Part shown: positions 13,501-25,500 of the stretch, one piece after another | How positions within the stretch are numbered: position 1 is the first letter of the stretch | Layout of the letters: each line of letters begins with the position of its first letter | DNA from: Ascidia mentula | Taxonomy: Eukaryota > Chordata > Ascidiacea > Phlebobranchia > Ascidiidae | Direction: 5' to 3' | Length of the DNA stretch: 64,000 nucleotides | Assembly: GCA_947561715.1 (NCBI GenBank) | Contig: OX387204.1 | Coordinates: 9,243,001-9,307,000 of the forward strand | The notes under the pieces: generated by a model | What the model was told of the DNA's origin: nothing | The model's database searches: none | The model's input: only the letters and a program-made list of their open reading frames with translations | Program-made: the position numbers and the translations under genes

Positions 13501-14427
13501 CGAGTGTCGAGTCAATTTACGGGCTTGGTGCTTTTTAGTGATGGACCGAGTCGTCTAAATTCGGTTCGGCTAAAAATTGTTTTACGTTATTGTCAGATCG
13601 TCAAAAACCTATTCGTGTTTTGGTTTTAAGGTTGTCTTGGCCGTCGTTGGTAGTTTCCAAATGTATCTTGTACCGGGCGTGGCCAAAAAAATAATACTAT
13701 TAAGCACTACAGACTCGCGTTTTTTTAAAGATATGTCTTCAGGGACTGTAAATGCCAAGACTTGCGTAATTACGAAAATGTTACGTCACTGAACAATCAT
13801 AAGGCGTCGTTTATTCCCCGTTAGGTTTAGCGCAGTTTGTAAGATTGTGTAATACGCAGAAAAGACACATTAGATACTATCATTTTTAATAGTGTTAAAA
13901 GTTATTGCTGATTCGGCAAATGAATTCCGGAATCCGAAGCTGCGGTATATCACTTTAATGAATAAATCGTTCCAATCAGTGACGATTGGACAAATGCACG
14001 CCACAAATTTAAACAGAGGAACACAAAGCGAGCATTTAACTATCGCACTATGTGAGATAATGGTTACTATTGCGGGTATATCAGCTTTAAAAACGACGGA
14101 AACTGTCCAAATCCAGGGTAGGCAGTATAACCTGGGTATTTTGCAGGTTAGGCTGACCTGCTCTGGAAGATAGGAAACGACGCCTAAGGTATTAAGGCAA
14201 TGTCTTCTCACTATCCACACAAAGTCGATATCAGCGCAGGAAACGAAAAACTAAACGTTGTTTAATACAAAAAAAATAGCCAATGCAATAGTCGAGAATA
14301 TTGCAAACGATACAATAACATTACTAGATTGGAAATGTTCAACAGTTACAAACACGTAGGGTATATACCTCAATTGAATGTTGCGATAAATTGAAAAACC
14401 CATTGCATTCAGCCCCCTGCGGGCATT

Positions 14428-16082
14428 ATGGTTCGTCTTGCGAGGCCAAACTTTGAGAGAAAGTACCCTTCGAAAAGCCACTCATTTAAAGCACTTCGTT
14501 GGTTTTGGAACAACTTTTGGTCCACTGGGAATCAAAAACAATCAACTATGTCGGAATTTTCCAGTGACAATCCGAAACGTGGGGATGGGTGTATTAATTC
14601 ACTTGATTGTGAAGGCAAACCTCTTCAAGAAAAAAGTGGTGTAAGAAATGGAAAAGAATTTTGTCTTGCGTTTCACCCAAACTACGTAGGCCGATTGTTT
14701 AGCAGTCACCCTAACAAGATACAGGTGGGTTAAAAAGTTAGAGCATTGTTATTTGAAGCTTGCGCTCAAACTGAAATTAAAAATGATGGTGCGTGTGTAT
14801 ACATCATATCCGTAGAACAAGGAAGCATAACCGTACCCGGAACGATACATCCTAAGAATCAATAGCATCGCACAACCGTTACTGGTTTCATTACAAAATC
14901 TCACTACTTTACCATTAGTGATGCCATTCTGTTGCAGTTAAACACGAATATATTATTAACTCTGTGTTTTGCAGACTACGAAATACACTGTCTTATCTTT
15001 CGTACCAAAGAATCTGTTCGAGCAATTTCATAGATGGGCCAACTTTTACTTCCTGCTGCTTATTGTACTGAATTGGCTTCCAATTATTAACGCGTTTGCA
15101 AAAGAGGTTGGTTTCTAAAAACCTAAACTTGTATTAGTTGATTAGTTGAAATTTTATTGAAATCAGATGAGCTTTTGAAGCTATTTGTTATTTCGATTTT
15201 TGCTCAAGAATGTACTTTTATGTTGACAGCAAAAGTATTCGGGTTGTGCTTTGAAATTCTGAATTAGTTTGAACAGTATGTACTAAGCAAGTTTGCAATG
15301 TAGGTTGGCCGTATATAGTTGGATGCTTACCATGAGCAAACGGTTCGCAATGACCATGCAATGCTCTACTACTTTTCACTATGATTCACCAGTAGAGTAG
15401 ACCAAACAATTTGTGGAAGCGAACAATCCACTCATTGTTTACCTGGGTACCGAAAATCACCAAAAACTCTCATAGGGCCTAGAGTATGGACAAAGTATGT
15501 TGTTTTCAAACGTTAAAAAAGTTCCGCCGTAAGCTAATTGACAATTTGTAGTCATTTCTTGCAAAATTGCACGTGTTTCATTGTCATGTTTTTGAGAAGT
15601 TTGATCGTGTTCGAAATTTTCAATTTGCGTTCGATTCCCAATGCGTAGTTATTTATACATTAAAATACCGCAAAAAATTATAATTGCGAGTTGCGACATA
15701 TTACTTTTCGCCAGACAATTTAGTTTGCAAACCGTCATCGGGCACCAAGCTGACTGATGAACCCTCATAGGTCGAAAGAGTTGCCAAGTCTGCAAATCAT
15801 AGGGATCGGCAACCCTTCAATAGCAGCGTGCCAGTTGACAAACTAACAACATATTTATGTGTAGTTTGATTCCAAGTGTTAAGTCAAAGCACGATGGAAA
15901 ACAACTCGCTGAAGAAGTTGTTTTTCAATCTCTTGTGACTTTATTTGTTTTGCTTTTCAGGTTTGCATGATCCCGATGATGATTGTCCTGGGAGTGTTGG
16001 CTTTAAAAGACCTCATAGAGGATCTGCAGCGCCATCAAATGGACAAACGCATTAATTCTCAACTTGTGGAAACATTTTGCCA
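14428..16082 (+). CDS. ATP10: ATP10 5' cassette A (three exons: N-terminus, TM1, TM2)
   Basis: The exons are 14428-14724 (start ATG, basic N-terminus of 99 codons), 14975-15106 ([20 protein letters not shown], then TM1 [13 protein letters not shown]) and 15961-16082 (TM2 [20 protein letters not shown]). Donors and acceptors are canonical: CAG|GTGGGT, GCAG|ACTACG, GAG|GTTGGT, TTTTCAG|GTTTG and CA|GTAAGT. The cassette ends in phase 2, which fits the constant exon at 23491. It is closest to cassette B, sharing the NAFAKEV segment. Which ATG is used is open; an in-frame downstream ATG at 14548 is also possible. Confidence 0.85.
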
Positions 16083-16522
16083 GTAAGTGACATATAATGA
16101 TTTGAAATCTGTAATCTAACATAAAATGTTTTTGTTATATTACTTTACATGCACGATAATAACTAAACAGCAGTGATAGGGGATACAAAGATTTTCGTTT
16201 AAAACGAAATGTTTTTGTTGTGATTAGTAAATCAAAACTGGATCAAAAAACCAAAGGCCCCTGGCAGGCTGTCGATCGCACACCGTTTGATTTTATTTGA
16301 ATAAGTTTTGGTAAATGGAGAAACTGATGATGCCGTTTTAGGCGAAATATATTTTTCTCTCAATAAATCGATCTGAGCTGTCTACAGATCGCTGTTTTGG
16401 GATTTTAATACATTATTAATGTTTTTGTTGTTTATGAAAAAGAACCAGTTTTTATTAGAAACGCAGGCGTATGTCGAAGATAAATAAACTGGTTTTATGG
16501 TTATTGGTTGGAGATATTATGC

Positions 16523-16563
<41 letters not shown>

Positions 16564-19500
16564 GCAGTGCGGGAAAAATGGTGACTACACTAATTCCGTT
16601 TTCACTTGGCTACCTTTTTGCCGTGGCGGATGGTATGCAAATCCGTTCAGTTCCTTGCTATCGTTTTGTAAACTATTGAAAGGGTCCTGGATAAACCGGT
16701 GTATACTATATCTTCTAAAAAATGCAATGTATGGTAAACCATTGTATAAGTCAAATGAAACCATCGCAGAGGATCAACGTCACTCTGCATGCAGAGCGAT
16801 GCATCACGTGACGTCGATTTTAATTTGAAAAATCGGAAATCGAGCAAGTATTTCTTCTCTATGGCAGCGTAGGCGAGTAGAGCCCACGTGTAAATTCTTC
16901 ACGACCCAACGTAACCTCCAAAGGCGCTGTCAGTTGCCCACAGATCGACGAAATGCTTGAATGGTTTGAACGTAAAATAGAGGTTGCTTGCCTTGGTTAG
17001 ACAAATAGAGAAAAGTTGTTTGGTAAATGTTGGCCGATAACGGCAGTGTTAATATACTGCAGTGTGCGGCCTGCATGTATAATTTTCACCAAACTTGATG
17101 CTTTTCAGTGTTTATATAGGTCTGTTTATTTTGCGGTAACATGTAATTACAACAACTTTACTGTAGCAGCGAGATTGTCAATGTTTGTAAGTAAGCTGCG
17201 CCACTACTGTTCGCAGACTGAACTCTGACAAAACCTAATGGGTTAAAACTTTTCTACTCTCTGCAACCTGAATGTTTTTGGTTTAAATACCAAATTGTTT
17301 TGGCGGAGAAGGTGTGGTTACGTGAGGCTGTTATGCTTGACTGGTGCAGAACGTTCGTGAGTAAAGTTAAACGGGATTCATTGCAGTTTGTTTGACACAG
17401 CTTGAGGTTTTCGTTAAGAGAGGTTTAAAATAACTTGCCCCAAATCAATGTACCTCTTGTATCTCGAAATTAAAGCACTTATCATTTTAAAATATTTTCA
17501 ACTCCACTTTTTACGAGATCAGGCATCCTATGGCCATACGCACATTTGTCAAAGTTATTTCTTTGTTCCCACTAAGCGGGAAACCACCTAGAATGCTCGA
17601 GCCGGTCCAGTATGTATCGGGGAACGGAGCCGAAAACGAAAAAGCAAACAACATTCACCTTTGTTATATGTCGGCCTAACAACAGCGATGAGTTGTAGCC
17701 ATCTGGGAATGTGTGGAAGCGATTTTGTAATGAAAGCAACACATTTTGTGACTAAATTGTTACAGGGATTGTGTTGAATAATTTTCCAGGTAGCAGCATG
17801 TAAACAATATCCGGGTACAGTTAGTTAATATTTAGCCTGCTGTCCTGGCTCTGTGTGGGCAGTAAATATAACTGTGCAGTTCAGTCCTCTAAATGCCTAT
17901 CAAAGCTATAGGTGTAAGTTTCTCCCAATTTCAGCTGATGTATTTAGTAAAATTATTCGTTTCAGTTGAAGGACTATAGTTGATACGGATGGCCAAACTA
18001 AATATTAGATAAATGTTTGTACTGTAAGGTATTTGAAAGGTATTGTGCTGTCGGTGTTATAACACATTCGAATTACAAGCGTAAATAGCATATGTTGTTC
18101 GTATGTTAGTCCAACAGTTTTCCTTGAGGTTTGAACTGTTCAGCAGTTTCTCACTTTGTCGTGATGTAAAAGATACAACTGTTACTTCGAAGCGAATCAA
18201 AAATGCGTTGGTGGAGAGATTTGTCGCACTGACGGGCGGCAGCGTAAACTTTAAAACCATTCTTCCAAACCTTTACACAATTTTACGTTCTAGACAAAAG
18301 AGACATCAGACGCAAAACGCGTATCAATAGTTTATACAGCGTAGAAATGTTTCCTGTCGGATTACCCAGTAATATTTTTTCGCTCTAGAATGTAATGCAG
18401 GCATTTTGTTTCTTATTACATGTTTACCCGTGTGATGTACAGCATCACTGTTTTCACGTAAGACTTGTCGGCAGCAATATTCAGGACAAACGTTTTATTT
18501 GAAGACTAACGTACATTTCGCGCACTAACTTAAATGAGAAAGTTGAAGTGTGCTTATTCTTGGCCAGTCGTTGTGTTGTCGGCACTCTTGAAGGCGGGTG
18601 CCAGTGGTTTTTTCAACTGAATTATCAATAAGTGCCGAAACCACTTCGGGCCTAATAAACAGCATTGTTATATCTTTGTTATAGGTATATTTACAGCAAA
18701 GTTACAAAATGCTGCTACAGGGTTAAGGATCGTGTAAATGGCCGTGCAGGAAAGGTATCATGTAAACATAGGTTAGTGACGTATATACGTCCGTTTACTG
18801 GGCAATGGTTGATATGCAATCACCTTGGTTACATAGTTGCCTCTTGGTCGAACATGTTCTGCTAAACATGTGGCATGTGATCTGTTAAGATGTTTAACTT
18901 CAATTTTGTTTTGTACACCCAGTTTTAGCTGAAAAAATCCAGTGTAAGGCCAATGTTTCATCTTGTCTCGTGCGTCTTACTGCATAGTTTAACGCTAAGT
19001 GGCAATATTTACCACACGAAGATATGAATTATGAGAATACTGGAAACAAACCAAAGCACAAAAAGCGGCGGTACGTGGGGCCATCAGCCCTTCTTAACAC
19101 ATTAACTGATGAAGATGGGCAGGTGGATTGTACTTCAGAAAGTCACACTTACCAAAGACGTCTCGACAGATTTTCAAGCGCTAGACACAAATATAAAGGC
19201 AATAAAGTGCGTACAACCAAGTACACCCTACTGTCTTTTATCCCAAAAAACCTTTTCGAGCAATTTCATCGATGGGCAAATTTCTACTTTCTTCTTTTAA
19301 TCGGATTGAACTTTATTCCACAAATAAACGCGTTTGCAAAGGAGGTGAGCATGTTACCCCTTCTTTCTGTTTTGCTCATGCAAGGCGCAAAAGACGCGTA
19401 CGAAGACTTCAGTCGCTACAAGCTTGACAAGGCCATCAACAACTCCACAGCGGCGACATTTGGGTAAGAAACTGTGCAGGATAATCAGATAATGATTTAA

Positions 19501-22500
19501 CAATCTACACGCATTCAAATTTAAACGATTACTAATTAACGAACGGTTGTTATGATGCAGGTAAACACTTTTGGGTTGCAAAGTTTGCTTTCGATAAACC
19601 TTATCCGTGATTCTCTAAATGTTGTCTATGATTAACATGTGACGCACAACTCCACTGGTTGAAAGCAATGTTTAAAATTTCTAAAGAGCATATAGGCAGA
19701 CGTACAAGCTATTGGCAACTAATCGCTTTTCTCTAGTGCTTTTGTGAGTTCCCCTTTTCACTTTATACTTTCGCGAGATGGCGCATCAGATTCGTCGCCC
19801 TTCTGAAATTTGACCTGTAGTAACCGACGTGACGTCAGGCGCAACGCAACCGTTTCCGATCTATCGCGTTTTTCACTGCGGCTGCGTCACATGTTTATGT
19901 CACTGAGAAATGTCCCGCGACACAAAAGATTGTTAGGGTGTGGGTCTCGAACTTCGTAGCAGTGTTAAATTTGATAAATATGTCGTTTTTACCAGGTTTT
20001 ATGTTCAAGCAGAACATGTTTTAGGGGTAAACAGAGGTGTCGAGAACTAGATAGTCAAGCCGAAAGCCTGCCTTTGTTCGTGGCAATGTTAGGGGAGACA
20101 AACCCAGACATTCCGCGATATTAACCCGTTTAGTCATGTTAATGTGCCTAGTTATTTGTAATACAGTTTTAGCAAAAGTATTGTGACATCACAAACTGTT
20201 TGAATCAGAGTACTGATGAAAAATGTTGTGGCATCTTTCCGGTCTATAGCATACCTGATTCATTAATTAAAAAAGAAATATTTAGGAAGTAACAAGTTGA
20301 CAGGTAGTTAAAAACCAGCCTTGTAAGAGGTATGCAAAAATGTAAGCTTTATTAATCAAGTGTAGTTTTATAGGTTGCAGAATGTTGAAAACTTTGTCAG
20401 TTAATTGCATCAAAACAAGTCAATGAAGCTTGTAGAAACCCATAAAATGTTTATTGTAATCACATGGTGTGTAATGTAACATACCATTATGACAACTTCT
20501 ATCCCGAACGGAAATGGTCATGTAATTGTGGATACTGAAAGTACAGTTAACAGAAACTCGAGTATTCTATCAAGTGCCAGAAGTATTCAAGATTTTCTTC
20601 ACTTCAAAAAAAGGTATATTTGTAGAATATTAGTGTGAGTTCAAATAAACTTTAATTTTGTTACATATCTTTTCATGATTCTTCGAACTTTTTAGAAATT
20701 ATGTAACATTTAATATTTTTTACTTATTTATAGGAGAATAAGAGGGGAGCATAATGTACGAACACTTGCACCATCACATGTCCGAGAAAACACTACATAC
20801 ACCGAAAACAATGATCACCTTATGCAAACAAATAAGTTGCATGATACCTATGCAAGCAACAAAATACGAACTACCAAGTACACCGTTTTGTCATTTTTGC
20901 CCAAAAACCTCTTCGAACAGTTCCATCGATTCGCAAACTGTTACTTCGTGTTCATCATTCTGTTAAATTTTGTGCCACAAATTGAAGCTGTACAACCATT
21001 CCTGTCAATGGCCCCAGTCATTTTGATTTTGCTAGTACAAGCGTTTAAAGACTCCATTGAGGATTATGGCAGGCATAAAAATGACAGGGAAATTAATAGC
21101 TCGCCAGCTGAAGTCTACAAAAGGTAAAGGTTTTGTAATACTTTAACTGACATCAGGTATTATGTTAGGAAGTGCTGTAACTGTTGATTGAAATAAATAC
21201 ATTTTTCAAAGTAATGTAATAACAACATATAGTACATATTGTCTATGCATTAACAGTGGTGTGTATGTTGTACTCATTCTGCTAGATTTCTTGTGAACAT
21301 GTAAAACAAACTAGTGAGAGTGTGATATGTAACTGAGTATGCCCTGGGGTGATGACAGGTGTCTGAATTGCTTGAATTAATCACTTACTAATAACAACAC
21401 TGAAACATTTTCATGGATATTTTTCTGACTTCCGGATCAAAATAATATGCAAACAAATATTTTTGTTTGTTTGTTTGAACTTGTTAATTCAGCTTGTGCT
21501 GATTGATGGAAGTGGTTGATTAATGGTAAACACTGAAATTAATCAACTTGACATTGTCTGTTACAGTTGGTTTGTTCCTTCCGTGGCTTTTAATTGTAAT
21601 TTATTTTTAAATTTAATTTGTACCTCTCAGTTGTTTGCTTTCTGTGTTGTTTATTAAATTTACATTGTAGATTCAAGGCAATATAACTTAATCTTCAAAA
21701 CTTGCCGGTTAACATCGTCTTGCACTTTTAGTAAAACTTTGACCCACACTTTCATTGAAAGGGAGAATTTTCTCCGTGGTTAAATTTTAATATTGACTGC
21801 AATTGCTTAGCAACAGCGGGTATCATCTGGCACGGTCTGTTTGCTTTAAAGATAGGACCACGTCTTGTCCTGTCCAGGCGAACAACAACTTGTTCTACAT
21901 CATCTCGTTGAAAGTGTTTCGATTCAACACTGTTATTTAAATGGCGCATGTCGCCATGCACCGACTACAGTCAATGCCCGAGTATTTTTTTAAGCGGTGC
22001 TGATGGAGTCCTTGCATTTATTCAGGTCACGCAGGCCAATTTGTTTCGACAAGTTGTTACACATAATAAACAATGTATCACATATCGACCGCACTAAGGA
22101 TCGAATATTCAGAAATACTGTAACACGGTCCCAACCAATTTGAATGTTTATTTTTCATAAATCATGTTGTCTGCTTGGTAATGCGTACTGCATCGTCTTA
22201 ATTTCTTGTATTTGTGTACAATACTTGCGTTGTGCTAAATCACCCGATTTAACGTCTGACAATCAAACCGGAAACAATCAAAGCGAGCGGACGTGTGGAC
22301 ATTACGTACCTGTGGCGCTTTGTCATACAGCTGCGAAATTCGGTCGCAAAATGTAGAATTCTATTTCTATCAATAAGTTTCTGTATTTAGAGGTTTGAAG
22401 TAGTGTTTGTGGCTTGTTTAAAACACACAGTAGTTATTATGAAAGACATACCATTCTATTCAACAAATGCAGTTTGGTTGTGTTGTAAAACGCGTTGTGA

Positions 22501-25500
22501 CAAACTATCGGGAATTTTGGCAACCTAATTCGTTTATACGTGGTTGAGTTTATTTTTAGTACCACGCCGTCGTCGCACTGACAAAGAAAACTTGCGCATA
22601 TATTGCGTCATGTGACAAGATTTGTGTTTTCGTTATTCAGTTCCCCTTGGTATTATCTGCTCATGGAAATTCCCATGATCTCATCTCGACCGCACGCATG
22701 TGTTTTGTACACGTTAAATCCATCAATCTTAAGTCGGCTTTTTCGGTTTTGATAAACGTCAACGCAAAGATATTTTATTTTATGGCTCTTGTCCTGTCGG
22801 GCAACGTGGAGATCCGATCTCGGTTTGGTAGAAAGGGTGGGTTACGGTTGAGCGAGAACGCACCTTTGGCTATCTTACCACTGTTTTGTTGGAAGGCCAA
22901 GTCAGTTGCTATATATAACCACATTATGTACAGTCACATGAAAAATATCCACTGTTACTTTCTCAATATTATTGAAAGGCATGCTTTACTGAATTTGTTA
23001 ATAATTTACAAATGTTGTATTTGGCACTTTGTTTAAGTGACCCAATATGAAATTACAGAATAATACATTTCACAAAGCATCTGCCCATTTATTTATAATT
23101 AATGCTATTGTGTTGCCACTTCACTGTATATATTTATTTTTTTTTAGCACATTCTGCCAGTAGTTTTTTATTCCATACACTGCATTAATTATCAATTGTT
23201 TAGCCACAATTGGCCAGACCCTTTGGTTCCATATAAAAAAAAACAGCCATAAAAGTCATAAAACAGTTTGCATAGCTTGTAGTATATAGACATAATGCTT
23301 TCGTTAAGGATTGCTGTTTTGTGCTTAGTTTTGACACTTTTTACCTTCTAGCATTTACAATCTGTCATTGAAATAATACAATTGTAAACAAACTCCTTGT
23401 AAAAAATAATTTTACATAAATTGGCCAAGCCAAAAGTGTTCGTGTGTGTATGTATATGGTTACTTTGATCCCAAACATTTGTTTTTTCAGTGATGACAAC
23501 AAGTATCACCAAGTGAAATGGTCAGATCTGAAGGTTGGCGACATTGTTCGTGTTGTATGCAACAGTGTAATTCCTGCAGATGTTCTTCTACTGCACTCCT
23601 CTGATGTGGATGGTTTATGCTTCATTGAAACTTCTAATATTGATGGGGAGTCAAATTTGAAGCAAAGAATGGTTGTTAAACGCCATTGGGGCAATATGTC
23701 GGTAAGAAACTTTCTAGAACTTATTAAGGTCTGACAGCATGTATATGTGTTGTGGTTTGAGATTGAGCATATCAATATAACCAATAGTATTGTAGCAGGT
23801 TAAAGATTTATTTTATTTTTTAGTCCAATGAGTTCCATCCACAAGAATTTAAAAGCATTATTGAGTGCCAAACACCGAACAGTGAAATTTATAAGTTCCA
23901 TGGAAACATGTAAGTTCTATTTTCTGCTCCAAAAAGGAGTAGTTCAATATTATTATTGCTTGAATGCAAACAATTCGATGTATGAGTTTTGTGTATAAGC
24001 CCTAGTATAGAAACACAAGGCATATGTGAGATGTAGGAAATGGGATTCTATTGTTTCCTGTTGATGTCATCTAATAGTGTTTATACTATCTATTACCAAT
24101 TGCCTGTGCATCAAAGTTTTCTTGTGCATCTTTTTGTTTCCTACAGTTTCTACATACTACATTAATACATTCCGCAGCTTGAGGCTTGAATTTCATTTCC
24201 CTGAAAATGTTAGGTGTCACACTCACATGACCATGTTTGGCCTCATTACACATTAACTTCTTGAGCCATGTGGCTATCCTTCTTGGCTGTAGAGTCTGGG
24301 TTACAAAACAAACATTTACCCAGTCATGCTTTTAGATCACAGTGTTTATTCAATTTCCACAAGTATTTTTCAATGGGTAATTAAAATAAAAGTTGCTCTA
24401 ATAAGATATTTAATTCAACAGACTAGTTCAATGTCACATTCAATAAAATAAGACAAACCTGTTCGTTTTAGAAATTGTTGAAAAAGGTAATATTCAAATG
24501 TCAGCCATATTTAGTCAAATAGAAGCATTTCTTTTGCTTCTACAAGTGACATTTCTGTTTTAGTATTCCACCGACCGGAGAAGATAAAATTCCCGTCAAC
24601 AATAACAATCTCCTGCTTCGGGGATGTGTCATAAGAAACACAGATTATGTGGAAGGAATTGTTATATATGCTGGTCATGAAACCAAGGCAATGCTAAATA
24701 ACAATGGACCAAGGTAAGTTGCCAAATGTTTTTTTTGCTTTGCCTTACTGCTGCCAGTTTTTTAAATTGTAATTTCTTTTGATAACAATATGTATATACA
24801 CAAGCCATAAACTTTCCCCAGTAAGTTAAACAATTCAATTTTTTTAAGTTTTATCAGTGTCATTTGACTTACAGATACAAGAGAAGCAAGTTGGAACGAA
24901 GAATGAATACAGATGTTGTTTATTGTGTTATATTACTTGTAATCATGTGCTTGATTGGATCTATTGGTAAGTAGACATGTTTCAGCAAAGATTAGTGTTC
25001 AAATACCTTCTTCCCTTTTTTTTATTTGGCAAAACCACAAACTGGTTTAAATCTCACATTAAGCATTATGTTTATTCTAATTATTTTTTTAGGCAATGGC
25101 ATTTGGGCAGATAGCATGATTGATATTTCACAATCAGAGCTGTTTATTCCAAAGGATAATGGTGGCAATGATCTTAACCCTGCATTGTCAGGCTTTTACA
25201 TGTTTTGGACAATGGTCATTTTGTTGCAGGTAAATGTTCCTGGTCTAGTCTGGTTTTAGATAAAACTTGCATCCTGATTGAACCAGAAAATATAGAAACT
25301 ACTGTTTTGTATTTGCGACATTTGATAATAAGTGCTCTTTACAGGTGCTCATACCCATTAGCTTGTATGTTTCAATTGAACTGGTTAAGTGGGCGCAAGT
25401 GTACATGATCAACAATGATATTGACCTTTACCATGCTGAAACTGATACTCCAATGCAATGTAGAGCATTAAATATTCCTGAGGATTTGGGCCAAATCCAG

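Larger units (their letters stand above)
7745..14427. other. Gene-poor interval between UBR5 and ATP10
   Basis: This stretch holds the UBR5 upstream region on the minus strand and whatever promoter drives the first ATP10 cassette on the plus strand. I see no exon chain of a recognisable gene. It contains a diverged foldback-arm relic (8376-8561), a TTTTC tract (9648-9675) and a cluster of TCGGACA-type motifs (9762-10550). Several open frames of 80-118 codons (8947-9303 minus, 12254-12517 plus, 13870-14220 minus) resemble no protein I know and are not supported by splice context. Confidence 0.6.

Noticed and set aside
13870..14220. Overlapping open frames on both strands (116 and 93 codons)
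   Set aside because: Neither has recognisable motifs; overlapping opposite frames in one interval are typical of chance.
22361..22380. GAATTCTATTTCTATCAATAAG resembles the tunicate spliced-leader word
   Set aside because: It has an internal mismatch or insertion relative to the leader I recall, and no snRNA-like downstream structure or donor follows.
22647..23036. Open frame of 129 codons in the intron before the ATP10 constant region
   Set aside because: No TM1-TM2 motif, so it is not a fourth cassette, and no donor in phase 2 at its end.
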